Part shown: positions 23,438 through 35,989 of the stretch, piece after piece
How the letters are laid out: each line of letters opens with the position of its first letter
How positions within the stretch are numbered: the stretch's first letter is position 1
Assembly: GCA_947568835.1 (NCBI GenBank)
Contig: OX387612.1
Coordinates: 4,774,001 to 4,838,000 of the forward strand
Origin: Protonemura montana
Lineage: Eukaryota; Arthropoda; Insecta; Plecoptera; Nemouridae
Length of the DNA stretch: 64,000 bases
Direction of reading: 5' to 3'
Notes under the pieces: generated by a model
What the model was told of the DNA's origin: nothing
Databases searched by the model: none
What the model saw: only the letters and a program-made list of their open reading frames with translations
Made by a program: the position numbers and the translations under genes

Positions 23438-23580
23438 GGCTACGTGCCGGCACCAGAATTCCTCTTCTACCTTCTAGTCTAGATTAGGTTCTTTATTATT
23501 CTTGTAGTCGTCCTAATGGAAGAAGTTGTAAAAGTCCAGCTGTTAAAACAATGCGTCGTTAAACACAACAAATCAATCAT
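23438..23580 (+). mobile_element. 5S-derived SINE tail fragment
   Basis: aggctacgtgccggcaccag, ttctagtctagattagg, then atgcgtcgttaaacacaaca and aatcaatcat. It is a 5'-truncated copy of the SINE body and tail. Confidence 0.75.
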
Positions 23581-23589
23581 AAATAATAA

Positions 23590-24880
23590 CTTTTATAAAA
23601 TAGGTTCACAAAAAAAAAAAGTATTATCTGACTGTATTATAATGCAGTTTATGTTAACTAGATTATTTTACAGAAGTGTTTAGTCATCTTAGTCTTGAGT
23701 TTCTTGAACATATTCCTTATAGAATCTTGTTTCAGATAAGATATTTCTTATAAGTTCTTTCACGTGTAGTAAAATTTTAATTATTTAAATAATCTTGAGC
23801 ATTAATTTAAGCAAAGAAAAATCTTTGCCGACCGCTACCAGGAAAACTCAGCAAAGTGTAAATATGCAAAAAGAAAGGAATCTTTGGGATACAATCTTCA
23901 ATTCTTGGTGCGTAGCGAGCGAAGGAAGGAAGCAAAATGTCTGCCACTTGTCTTCTTTGTGCCTGCCGCAAGGAAATTCAAATCTTGTCTGTCGTTGAAA
24001 AATAACAATTCTGAAAAAGCTACAAATAAATTCTTAGCGTGAAACGAAATCTACGCTGTAAATCGTAAAATACGTACAAGAATTAGAATACACTTGCAAT
24101 TTCTCAAATGCAAATTTGATTGCTTCTTTTATGAGTAACATCCGTGAATGCATTTGCGAAGAAACCTGATAAATGAATGAGCGAAGCAAGCACAGCGGTA
24201 CGAATAGGAAAAAAATATTTGGCTCAACAGATTTGAACAGTATTTTCAGTACATATATTTGAAAGTTTTCAACTAACAGTTTCACTTTTTTTTTTAAACA
24301 ATCAGTAAGTTTTGTTATTTTGGAAACTAATGCTAAAAATAAATATATTTATTTTTTTTCAATTTTCGGAAACTGTCATATAGGTCAAAGTATTAAAAAA
24401 AAAAAAAACTTGATCAAATGTTGCATATACGTTAAAAGTGATATTTGAAAGAAAACTTTTTATTTATTTTTTCAATAAAATTAATATGTTTTCTTTCAAA
24501 TACAAAATTGTCAATTATTTTGCATGTGTGTGAAGTAAGTACCCAAAAGTAAAAGACGTCCAAAGACAAAGAATAACACACAAACAAATGATATATAAAT
24601 TACCTTACATTGCAGTGGGAGACTGCCAGAAAATTGCGATTAATGTTCATTTAATCTGGTTTTATGTAAAAAAACTGCAAATTTAAGCTAAATTTCCCTT
24701 TCACAAAGTTACTAAATAACATTTGATACATTTCGGTGATAACCTGCACTAAAATCAACTATTTTAATTTGATTATAATCTAATTTTAAGTAAAAACAAA
24801 CAGGTAAATTATTTCCAGGCACGAAACACGAGCATGCACCTTTGTCCGTAAAGCCAACGCACTTACCAGAGGCTGATTAT
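23590..24880. other. No gene or recognised repeat
   Basis: Low-complexity AT-rich DNA with poly(A)/poly(T) runs. Short frames here show no domain, splice context or codon bias worth calling. Confidence 0.45.
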
Positions 24881-25071
24881 GAATCAGCGACATTGAAAAA
24901 GCAACCAGCAAAGCATGACAGCCATGCGCCGGCATCTTTCCAGCTCAGGTACAGGTAATGCCACACTGGGGAAGGGGAACAGTTGGTCTGTAATTACACT
25001 TGGAAGATGGTCATGCTGAGAATGAGGAGTGGGGACAAACAGCAAAGGCAAGGTCTGCGATGAGCACAATG

Positions 25072-25078
25072 TATAAAA
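25072..25078 (+). promoter_or_regulatory. TATA box of the glycine-rich repeat protein gene
   Basis: TATAAAA lies about 210 bp upstream of the ATG at 25289, at a plausible distance for a start site near 25100-25105 and a short 5' leader. No other TATA is closer. Confidence 0.45.
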
Positions 25079-25288
25079 CCAAAGGTAAACCAAGAACACT
25101 GTTTAATACTGGAAATATGGTGTTGTGACTCGAGTTTTGTGTCCGTGAAGAAAGTGAATTATGATGTTTTGGTTTTGAGTTATAAATAACGAATGTGATA
25201 AGTGGTAATACAAAAAAAGGGACTAAGATTTTTTTTGGTTTAGGGTGCTTGGACTTTTTGTTTTTGTGATAAGAAGATTGGTGCCAAT

Positions 25289-28200
25289 ATGGGGGTGTCT
25301 GCTATTGAAAAAGTAAGTGTTTTTTTTTGTTTTATTTCACTTTCAATGATCTTAATGTCTTTATTTTAATCAAATACGGAAGATGAATTATTTTTCTTTT
25401 TAATATCTTTGCAAAATCAATGACTTTGCAGCATTAGCTAGTTACAAGAATCTTGTTTCTGGCTTCCGTATTGTTATTTAATTGTCGATTTGAAAGACTA
25501 TCTCAAGTCTGCAAAGATTATATTATAAAATGAATGTATTTGAAGTGTAATTTAACATAATAGAATAAAGTTAATATACATTTCCTTTGAAAAAGTCAAA
25601 TTAAGCTAAAGAATAGTTGTCTTTTAGCTACTGTAAGTCATAACACAGCTAATCTGTGGCACAAACGGCACCAATAGTATCGGATCAAGCGACTCGGCAA
25701 TTTTAGTTTAAAATATATTCAGGACAGATTTGAAATATTTGGTCTAATATTTGATACGTTTTTTTTTTTTTAATTACTGATACGAATTTTTGTAAAACAT
25801 TGCCAGGAAATTAAGATAGCAAAACTAAACCAAACTTTGGAAATATGCTTATACTACATTGCGAATTATAGATTTGTAAGTTTTTGTTTTCAAGCGTTAT
25901 TGCATTTTTCAATTTTGTTTGACATTTGTCAGTTTTAACACTGGCAATCGAAAGAGAAACCGAAGTTGATTACTTTCATTTATAAAAAATTAAGTAATGT
26001 ATTCCTTTTTAAATATTAATACAGATATTTAAAAATACCACTTGCATATCGTACCAATAAGGTTAATAAAGGTTCACCCAGGGTAATTATGTTTTGGTCT
26101 CCAATTTAAAAGATTCCAGAATAAAATAATATTTTTTGACACAATATTTGAGCAATGAAAAAGAATCTCACACTTACCCAAAGATTCACTTCTTGATAGA
26201 AGTCTGACCTTACTTTTTTTACCTTGAAATTGGCTTGGCAAAACCCAGACTTATTTCATGAAATTACCTTTTGTTGTTTACAACTCAAAGAGTCTAAGCA
26301 AGTTTACACCAGCAAAAGTTTTACCTCCGAATATCTTCTTATAATTGCAACACCGGACAAAGCACCCGTTATTTCTCGATTGTTAAAGAATTTACATATT
26401 ACATTATTAGGCGCTGTACAAGGAAGTTCGCAAAAATATAGCAAACCGAAGGAGCTAGGTTCGGGAGGAAATATTCACGATTGAATTAGCAAATTTGAGA
26501 TAACGCTTGGTCAAAGAGCATGACAAAAACGCATGCGATGTCCATGAAGTGTATTGTAACGTTGAGTCAGAAAGCCAGCTGTATTGTTATACTTTCTGCT
26601 GAGCCCAGCGAGGCCGGCGACACGTGGTAACGATAGATGCCACCCGATGGCGCTTGCGGCCGTCTTTAAAACAAACCTCTTCAATTAAATAATTATGACT
26701 CTAAATATCGCGATACTTGTATATCAATAAGTGAAATTATGGTTTGTAAAAATAAATTTAGCGTCAAAGAATCTCAAATGCGAGTGGTCTGCGATAAATA
26801 AAAAAAATATTCCTTAACACTCAAAACGACGGTGACTCCATCTAACAGCATCCTTAATTTTTGTCAGTAATTTTGCAAAAGCTGTTTAACATTAGCGTTA
26901 TGGTAGCACGGTTGTAACCTTTTTGAAATTTTACTCTAAACCTTAGTATAAAATATAAAAAAATATATATAAAAACGACGAACCGAGAAGCTCATTTTAT
27001 TTACTTTGCTGTAAAAAAATCTCGCACCGTATCCCGTGCTCAAAACAAATGTAATTTGTGTTAATTAAACCAAAACAAACTTGCATTATGTGCCTCTTCA
27101 ATTAACTTAATTTAATTTTCGGTTTCCAATCTCATCCAGAGCGCTCACCACCTCCAAGAACCATTCTCTAACCTCTACTCTCTTCCCCAGCACCGGCTCG
27201 TGCTGGCAATCTTCCTCTTCGTGGTCAGTACCGGCACCGGTGATCTATACCGGCCAGCACGTGACGACCGCTACTCGTCAACCCGGTATGGCATGGGCAC
27301 CGGAGGCTCGGACATGGCCACGTGGGACCAGAGAGGGGGCGCTGACTCCGGCTGCGTTCGTTGCGACACCAGAGGCGTCAACGACTATAGAGGCAACGGA
27401 TACGATAACCTCATGAGTGGCAGCAGAAATATGGGGGGGTCGTCGTACGGGAGGAACATGGATAGAGGATCTTCAGGAGGCTCTTCAAGTTCCGGGAGAT
27501 ACATGAGTGGGGGAAGGGGGGAAGACGGTGGAGGCAGGGACGGAAGCTACGGGAATAAGGGAGCGGGATGGGATAATAATAAAAGTTCGAAGTGGGATTC
27601 GGATCGGGATAGGGATCGTTCGGATTCTGGGAACCGAGGCATGTGGGATACGATGATGAAGAACATGGGGAGTTATTGGAATGAGGGGAATAGGGGGTCC
27701 GGGTGGGATATGAATAGGGACTGGAGTAACATGAACAAAGGTTCGAGCAACAGTTGGGATAGGGATAGAGGGTCGTCGTGGGATAACATGAAGAAAGACT
27801 CAGGTTGGGATAGGTATGGGTATGGGTCGGGTTCAGGGTCTGGAGGAAGGGATCCGGGATGGGAGACGATGAACAAGGGACAAAAGTGGGACGATAGACC
27901 GTCAGGTGGGGGTGGTGGTGGAGGAGGGGGATATGATTACGATAGAAGGCCGATGTCAGGTGGAGGTAGGTGGGATGAAAAGCAAATGTCAGGAGGAGGT
28001 AGGTGGGATGAAAAACAAATGCCCGGTGGAGGTAGGTGGGATGAGAAACAGATGTCAGGAGGAGGTAGGTGGGATGAAAAGCCAATGTCAGGAGGAGGTA
28101 GGTGGGATGAGAAACAGATGTCAGGAGGAGGTAGGTGGGATGAGAAACAGATGTCAGGAGGAGGTAGGTGGGATGAGAAACAGATGTCAGGAGGAGGTAG

Positions 28201-29966
28201 GTGGGATGAAAAGCCAATGTCAGGAGGAGGTAGGTGGGATGAAAAACAAATGCCCGGTGGAGGCAGGTGGGATGAAAAACAAATGTCGGGAGGTGGTAGG
28301 TGGGACGAAAAGCCAATGTCAGGGGGAGGTAGGTGGGATGAGAAACAAATGTCAGGGGGAGGTAGGTGGGATGAAAAGCCAATGCCCGGTGGAGGTAGGT
28401 GGGATGAAAAGCCAATGTCAGGGGGAGGTAGGTGGGATGAAAAGCAAATGTCAGGGGGAGGTAGGTGGGATGAAAAGCCAATGCCCGGTGGAGGTAGGTG
28501 GGATGAAAAGCAAATGTCAGGGGGAGGTAGGTGGGACGAAAAACAAATGTCTGGTGTTGGCCGATGGGAGATGAAATGGCCAATGATGTCCAGTCGTCCA
28601 TCATGGGAGGAAGAGAACCGAGTGTCCGGAGGATGGAACGACGGGAAGGGCGGGCGCCGACCGGACGACGGCAACTGGGGTTACGACAGGGGCTACGCGT
28701 CGACCTGGAACTACGGGGGTGGTGGTGGTGGTGGCGGCGGAGGCGGAGGGGGCGGAGGGAGGGACCAGAACAGAGGGTGAGTAATTGGCAAATTTCCATC
28801 TTTCTAACCTTTTAGGTGCAGATTTTTATTGTAACTCTGTGCAATCAAATACGAATCCAAGATTGGATAACTATACCTAATAATGATAATTCGAAAATTT
28901 GAGATTCGAAAAATTAACTATTATTAAACCAATATTTAAACCTGGTCTGGGGAATAGTACAGAAAAATGGCACATTCGATCAATTCCTACATCCAGTGTA
29001 CGATCAGTTGGTAGATACCTAAGATGCCGAAATATTCTTCGGCTCTAGCGTCCATGCATTCAACGCGCGGTTGGACGAAAGGCACACGGCGCTCGAAACA
29101 AGCATACACATTATTGTTTTGGTGAAGTGGTTCAGAGCCGTGGGTGGATGTTGTGGTAAGTAACAGACTTGCTCTGGTGGGACTTTTTAGGTCCTTTTTA
29201 GGACCACAAGTCAATCCCACCAGAGCAAGTCCGTTACTTACCACAATTATTGTTTTACACATTATTGTTTTCGTCGCTAATCTTTCTTTCCGAGACTGAA
29301 ACGTCAACAAACTTGTTGTATGTCATTTGAGGTTAGAAATGAAAAAAAATAGTCTCTGTGATAACCATTGTGTAACCTTTACCTGCCATTAGAAACGAAG
29401 CAAACTCTAAAAGACCATCGACTTTGTCAAACAGCAGTTCCCAGATCGACTACAAGGAGTACAACTATGACAGCGGAAACCGCGGGAACAGCTGGGGCTC
29501 CGGTGGTGGCGACCGGTACTCTGGCGGCGGTAACCGAGACTCCGGATCTTCCAACAGGGATTACTCCTCAGGGAACCGAGATTATCAATCAAATAACAGA
29601 GACTACCCATCTAACAACCGTGGTAACAACTATCAGAACCGTGATCAGTCACAAAATGGAGGATATTCTTCACAAAATGGTGGCTACTCGTCACAAAATG
29701 GAGGATATTCCTCGCAAAATGGAGGTTACTCGTCACAAAATGGCGGCTACTCGTCACAAAATGGCGGCTACAATTCGCAACAGTCGTCTGGAGAGCGTGA
29801 CAGATTCGGATCTAGTTATCGCGGTCCCACCAGCTACATCTCGTATCTGTACGACAGGAACGGATCGACGACGCCCGACAAGTCGACGGCGACGCAAGAA
29901 ACGACGACGGCGTCGGCGTCGACAGACGATTCGACAGAGACGACGTCTATGAAGACGATCAAATGA
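25289..29966 (+). CDS. Secreted glycine-rich protein with tandem GGGRWDEKQMS units (3 exons)
   Basis: Exons: 25289-25312 (MGVSAIEK, donor gtaagt), 27191-28776 (donor gtgagt) and 29435-29966, 713 residues. Phases agree. Joining exons 1 and 2 creates a clear signal peptide (HRLVLAIFLFVVSTGTG), which fixes the start. The rest is Gly/Ser/Asp/Arg/Trp-rich. Residues are unstructured by composition, with a lone Cys pair (SGCVRCDTRG) and a poly-Gly stretch. Coding positions 27959-28552 hold 18 perfect-length units of 11 residues (33 bp), varying at two positions (Gln/Pro, Ser/Pro). The last exon has six SQNGGYS units (29649-29774), then a Ser/Thr-rich end. No homologue is recognised. Composition suggests an extracellular structural protein such as a cuticle, silk or adhesive component; that is inference. 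The final acceptor is a tandem cagcag. Confidence 0.85.
26583..26910 (+). mobile_element. Family M element in intron 1
   Basis: ctttctgctgagcccagcga, cgacacgtggtaacgatag, tgccacccgatggcg, then gacggtgactccatctaac and tttaacattagcgttatgg. The order matches 12600-12955. Confidence 0.7.
27959..28552 (+). repeat. 33-bp coding tandem repeat, 18 units
   Basis: ggtggaggtaggtgggatga is the conserved core of each unit. The unit length is a multiple of three and the frame is kept throughout, unlike the non-coding arrays in this window. It continues as a degenerate 19th unit (GVGRWEMK). Synonymous variants such as gatgaaaag/gacgaaaag/gatgagaaa are spread among units. Confidence 0.95.
29151..29246. repeat. 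32-bp inverted repeat hairpin in the last intron of the repeat-protein gene
   Basis: The arm at 29151-29182 (ttgtggtaagtaacagactt...) and the arm at 29215-29246 are reverse complements at 31 of 32 positions. They are separated by 32 bases that themselves contain aggtcc/ggacc. It could be a small foldback element. Confidence 0.8.
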
Positions 29967-29979
29967 ATGAAACGTGTTT

Positions 29980-31950
29980 GGTCAGATTCAGAAGAGTTTT
30001 GTAATTGACGAACTTGATTGCCGATGCCAATATTTTTCAAAGCAGTATTTCGTAGATTGAAGATGAGACTCGTTAGTTTATAGGTGCGAAACGTCACTGA
30101 AAGCTTGTAAACTGTTATTATGAAATAGCTAACATGAAAATTTCTTTTCGTAATCGAATGACTGTAAGTTTTTGTCCGATTGGCCGCTAGTTACCTTCGC
30201 GAAGGAAGTTAAGTTAAGAGACTTTGGACCAAATTGTTTTTTTTTTTTTTTTCTTGTTGAAAGGTGATAACATCGAATGGTTGGCTACGAATCTAGGTAG
30301 GTATACAATTGTGAAAAAAAAAGTTCTGTTTAGTGTTTTTGACATTTTTTACAGTATAACACCTATCTATAAATGAGAAACCAAAGTACATTTATCTTTT
30401 GAGGTTAGGTGACCGATTTGTATTGTGCAAGAAAAGAAAACTTTCTGAGCCGAGCAGTTAGTAAGCCTCGAAACAAATTTTCTGCCTTCTCTTTCGGTTG
30501 TTGTTTCAGTGCTATCAAACGATGAAATCTCAAACGATTTCAAACACAACAATAGACCCATTGGTCCTCAAATGTAGAAATTTGTCCTTGACGAAGTCTT
30601 TACAATTATAATTCCGTTCAATTAAGAAAATGGAAGATAATTTAAGTGGCAACCATCCTTCGCAGAAGGCCAGAGGTCCGTGACCATTTCTTGGCTCAAT
30701 TTCGAAGAATTTACATGAAACACGCGCTGCTGCTTGAGACCGGAAGTAAATCTACGTTGCTCTTCCTACTTTTAGTAAACTGCGTTCTTGAATTCTTGTG
30801 AATGATATGATTTTTTTGTTAAAAATTCACCAAAAATAGTTTTTTTTTTTTTTATATAGAATCGTGTTAAGTTCGATTTTAGTATTGTATAGATTTTAAA
30901 ATATTTTAGTACCTAGCAAAATCAACTAATTAAGTTTGATAAATATTCATTTCGTGCTGTAGTAATGGCAAATACCTGCTGTTTAAGACAAGTCTTGGTG
31001 CCCATTTACTAAAAAAATAATATAATATATCAATTTAAAGTGTATCCCAAAAAGTCAGGTGCAATGATTTTTAATTCCGAGTGTTTGTGTAAAAATCAAA
31101 ATTAACCTCTAAACCATATCGGTGGTCAAAATTGACTTGTTGAACATAATCAATAATTTTCTTTATCTATTAGATTCAGTAAACGCCACTTGAAAACCTT
31201 TAAAACAGTGCACCCGATTTTTTTGGGAAATACCATTCATTTATTTATTTTAATCTTAAACCGATATTTTTTTTCGTGCCTCATGTCATAATTATTATAA
31301 AAAAATCATTGTTAGCATGAAATGCAAAAAAAAAACAGCTTTAAATTGTTGATAAAACTTCGCCTAAATCACAATCCATTGCTTATATAGTGTCACCAAC
31401 CTTTCAATACAAACATAAGCAATAAAAGATCTCTGAAAACAATGAAATAAGTACAGGTAATCACGTATCAAATCACATATCATTATCCTTTTCCTACTGT
31501 CTACTGTCCATCTCAGAATTCACTAATAATAGTATTTGAAAATAAATCCTTTTCAATCCTCACCATTAAAAAAATAGCAAGGCTACCTAAATACAACGAG
31601 CAAACAAAAGCATTAATTAAATGTTCCATAAAAGTTCTCTATGCTAGCTACATATCGTGTACTAGTGTTCTTATATAATTAGAACAATGCAACCTTCAGC
31701 AGGAGAAGAGGTTTAATTGTTCATCCGGTCAAGAAATAGAGGTTCACGCTTGGGTGCATCACGTGTAAGGTCATGTGATGACCTCATGTCTTGTGACGTC
31801 ATGCTCAAAGCTTGCGTGCAGTTTTGCATTTTTTTCCATCTCATCGTAGTTTTCAAAATGACTTTGATTAATTGTAACAGGGATTTTTATTTTTAGCTGC
31901 TGAAAAGGTTAATTTTACGTTCTTCTAAATGGTTTTTTGAGGTTTATAAA
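29980..31950. other. 3' flank of the repeat-protein gene, no further gene seen
   Basis: AT-rich, with poly(T) at about 30235-30250 and 30840-30853. No consensus AATAAA was found close to the stop at 29966, so the transcript end is not placed. Confidence 0.45.
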
Positions 31951-31965
31951 GTATTTAGCTGAGTG

Positions 31966-32350
31966 ACCATGATACACATGACCAGTTCTGTTCGGGAGAG
32001 AGGTTGGAGGGATGAAAGTTAAGCAACACTGCGCTGAGTCAGGTATTGGATGGGTGACCATCATACACATGACCAGTTCTGTTCGGGAGAGAGGTTGTAG
32101 AGATGAAAGTTAAGCAACACTGCGCTGGGTCAGGTATTGGATGGGTGACCATCATACACATGACCAGTTCTGTTCGGGAGAGAGGTTGTAGAGATGAAAG
32201 TTAGTACAGCAATTTTATTCGCCTTGCTTATCAACCTCTCGACAGCATGGATTTGTAGAGGAATCCTGTTGTTCGCGTTGTACCGTCCTTCGGAAAGGAA
32301 CGTTCAGTTGGTGGTCCCCTAGGTGCTCTTCGACAAAACGTGCCGGCGCC
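31966..32350 (+). mobile_element. 5S-derived SINE, copy 6, with duplicated head
   Basis: Two and a half 'accatcatacacatgaccag ... gagagaggttg ... gttaagcaacactgcgctg' units of about 91 bp, then the body (cagcatggatttgtagagg, ccgtccttcgg). Confidence 0.85.
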
Positions 32351-32875
32351 ATTTTAGATTGATCAGGTGATTTTCGGCTATCATCATAACTACTTTATGT
32401 CATGACTTCTTTACCGCGTTAGGTTAGGTTAGGCTAACCCCCTAACGTTACCTATAAAATCAATGGTACAACCCTTCTGGACCCTTTTTAAACTTTTCAG
32501 TTCTGTCATTTGGCTTAAAGGGAATTCAAAATGGCTCATTCATTCCTTTTACATTAAGAGATTAATTGGAAAAAATCTACATAAACGCTGAAAAATGTTT
32601 TCAAGTTCGTCCAGAAGCCAGCACATTGCATGCACCACAAGTGCAGCACAAAGGATACTCGCATCACAATTTGCATGTCTTTATATATATATATTTTTTT
32701 AAATAGATGCGATCTCATTGCAGATAAAATGCAACAGGTGGAACTCCTCGGCTTGATAACCGGAAATCCGTTCTGGGGTTCAATGGTAGGAAGGGTCGAC
32801 GTACTCGATGCACGTGACATATCTTTGATCCTACCGCATGGCTGGTCTTATATTGCTAAAGAGCCGAGGTGGCAA

Positions 32876-33600
32876 GATTAAAGTTAAGCAACAGCTCTCT
32901 ATGGTAAGGTTTTGGATGGGTTACCATCAGTTCAATATTGGTCTTGAGACATCGGTTAATGAGTGGGCGATGATAAGTAAGACACTGCGATTATTAGGAT
33001 GAATTCATCCTAATACAGCAACGAATCCAACGTCAAATTGGAGTTATTAGAGTTTGACAGGTTGTGACATGATATAGCGTCACTAGAATCAGAGTGACTG
33101 TGAGTATTCACAGCCTCTTGGTTCTACTCTTTAGAGATCCGTCATTCTCATCAAATACACTAAAATTGTCTCAAAAAGCCTGTGTCCATATAGCTCAATG
33201 GTTTAGAGCAACACCCGCGATAGGTGGAGATCGGGGCTCGAGTCCGCGTTTGGGCATCAATTTTTGAGACGGTTATAGTGTTCATAATAATAAAATACTG
33301 CACTTATCGTAACATAAAAGGAAGGATGAGAAACCTGGTGTTTAATCCGGCGAAGGATTTCAAGGGGACCACCGGCTTAACGTCCTTGCCGAAGGACGGT
33401 GCAACACGAAGGAAATAAAGTCTTCTGGTAGGTTTGAAGTTAAGCAAAAAAGCCTTATGGAGGTTATTTTATCGGTGACCACCAAACGCTTGGCCCGTTA
33501 CAGGATATGATCGCATAATTTAGTTTTTTTTTTAACACTTCGCTATAGGAAGGTTTTGGATAGGTGACCGATTAACACAATATGCCAAACATTTTCTGAA
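32876..33600 (+). repeat. Diverged 5S-like fragments around a tRNA-foldback copy
   Basis: agttaagcaacagctctcta with ttggatgggttaccatc at about 32880-32930, and 33432-33590 with gaagttaagcaaaaaagcc, cggtgaccaccaaacgc and ggataggtgacc. A reversed SINE body piece (gaaggacggtgcaac) is at about 33335-33420. All are degenerate. Confidence 0.5.
32998..33300 (+). repeat. tRNA-bearing foldback element, copy 5 (right half)
   Basis: Core plus tRNA-like part at about 33184-33257: agctcaatggtttagagc, then ggggctcgagtccgcgtttg, and tail ttcataataataaaatac. The left inverted arm is missing. Confidence 0.8.
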
Positions 33601-35160
33601 GAAAGAGCTGATTTTTGGATTAATTTCTCTGTGTAATTTTTCTGAATGTGTTCTCTGATCTACCCGTATTACATGCATGTAACGTGGGTTGTCTAAACAG
33701 CAAGGCGTCAGTACTATCGTCATGCCTGAATAGAAGGCATCCCGCCTTACAGTGATGTAACAAAAGATGCCTATATGCAAGTCGTTTGTGATTGTCTAGA
33801 GAGAAAGAAATTTGCAAAATATTAAAGAATAATCGTCCAACAAGTGTAAAAAAGCAGAAGGAAAGGGCAGAGATCTTTTAAACACTATAACTCGCGGATT
33901 TATTCAAATAACTGAATAAATTAGTAAAAGTTTTTTTCCAACCAAAGTTATTTTACTAGAAATCATCAGGGTCATTCAATTTGAGACACAAAAAAATTGA
34001 TAAATTAAACTAAAACTAGCTAACGGAATTTTAATAATTATTATTATGATAAGAATTATAATGATATATGTATGATACATAATTAATTTTAATTTATTTG
34101 AAAGATTCCCTGGCATGGTGGGCTGTTTGGATTTTGCGTGAACCTAAATGTGTGAGCCAACATTAAGATTATTAGCATTTAAACTGAATTATAGCTCCTC
34201 AAATTTTATCTTAGACAAAACAGGAATGGAAATTTTACTCTCCTTCAAATTAAATTTTAAATATTCACAAATAAAATTACATATTTGAAGTGGAAATCCG
34301 ATTGATTGATTTTGATCCACGACGAATGTCAACTGTGGAAGAACTTCAAGAAGTGTTGAATCTTTGTTGAGATACTTGATTCTCTTCTGAGTCTACAACC
34401 TGAGTTATTTAACTCGAAGCGCCTGCGTTGTAGACTTGACATCAGTGCATACGTGTACAATGTGTAGCCTACCTATCAGGATTCACAAAGAAATATTACA
34501 GCTAGATATTATTTATTAAAACCAATTTTTATTTCCTTCTTGCGAAAGGTTTAATAAACTACGGAAGATAGTTGCATATGGTAATTTATATTGTTATTAA
34601 TATATGTATTGAAAAACTTGCCTCTTTGGCATTATTTTAAAGATGTTTTCTAGAACTGGAGACAAAATAAGTCAGGGCCGGGTTTGTATAAAATTAGAAA
34701 CAACTATCTACATTATCATACAATTCGTTAGTCAGTTATTTTGGCCATTGGGTGGTTTTTAAGTTCTAACTTCTACCCGGTGTCCGGAAAAATGGTTCGC
34801 AGGTTCAAGGCCCGGTTGCGCACCTTTCTGCTGCGCAAGGTAAGTGAAATGCAAACAACTCTTGTGTGAATAAAATGCTTGCAGAAATGTTCGTTGCAGA
34901 GAATACTTTTAGGTAATTTCTTGTACTTGTCATACTCTAAGACCCTCTTCTGCTATTCAAGTTTCTGTTATTTCCCCAAGCGATGACTCGATGGCTGATT
35001 GGAATGATTGCTTTATGTCATTCAGAAAGGGGTAACTTAAATATTATTGTCGAGAAATTGCATCACGTGTTTAGTAATAAATCCGTCAACACGTTACTAT
35101 CGAGGTTCGATGATCTGGGTCTACAGTTCAGCTCCCTGCGCCACTAAATTTTGTGACCTG
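33600..35160. other. No gene or recognised repeat
   Basis: AT-rich sequence. A short segment at 34794-34845 (atggttcgcaggttcaaggc... then caaggtaagtg) reads like a small first exon (MVRRFKARLRTFLLRK before gtaagt), but no partner exon was found. Confidence 0.35.
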
Positions 35161-35209
35161 AATGACTCCATTGATAGGATGGCGAAAAATAGATCGAAAG
35201 GTTAGGATG

Positions 35210-35515
35210 AAATATTATTTAAATTGCAAACGCTTGCAATGCGCGGGGTATTTTATTATTATCAACACCATAACCGTCTCAAAAATTGATGCCCAAACGG
35301 GGACTAGAATCAGAGTGACTGTGAGTATTCACAGCCTCATGGTTCTACTCCTTGGAGAACTGTCATTCTCATCAAATACACTAAAATCGTCTCAGAAAGC
35401 CAGTGTCCAAGTAGCTCAATGGTTCAGAGCAACACCCGCGATAGGTGGAGATCGAGGTTCGTGTCCCCGTTTGGACATCAATCTTTGAGACGGTTATAAT
35501 GTTAAAAATAATAAA
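35210..35515 (+). repeat. tRNA-bearing foldback element, copy 6
   Basis: Inverted arm at 35215-35310 (aattgcaaacgcttgcaatg ... gatgcccaaacggggact), shortened core, then tRNA-like part at about 35407-35480. Confidence 0.8.
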
Positions 35516-35989
35516 AAAGATCAAAAGATTTTTTAATTTTAATTTTTTAACTATTTTTACAGAATATATATATAAACTAAATCTCATATTCTTCACAGGG
35601 CAGATTGTTTTAGAGGTAAAGATTCCAAGTCGTGACTTAACCTGGATTCGTACGATCGAGTTCAAATCCAGGTGGAGTCAGCGTTTTAAAATTTACTTTT
35701 GGATTTGTTAAGGGTGTACGATTGTAGGTGGAGGGAGACATTTTCAAAGTTGTGGTGCTTGGGTCAAAACCGTCAAAATGTCCGAACCAGTTTGATAAAG
35801 TGCAAAAATGTGCTTTGCAGCTGGCGGCGGTTCTGAACTACACGTGATCCAGACTCAGATGAGTTGACCAATTCTGAGATATTAGTCAAGTACAAATGTA
35901 TTGCATTTTTGGCGTATAATTATTTAGAACGACAGTTTTTCTCTTAGATAAAAGGTCTAGGAGCCATGATTATATACAACGTCATCTTA

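Noticed and set aside
27906..28574. 222-residue plus-strand frame (EEVGGMKNKC type)
   Set aside because: An out-of-frame shadow of the same 33-bp repeat.
27411..28799. 462-residue antisense frame opposite the repeat protein
   Set aside because: Lack of stops on the minus strand follows from the 33-bp in-frame repeat and G-rich composition; the plus strand has the signal peptide and matching splice phases.
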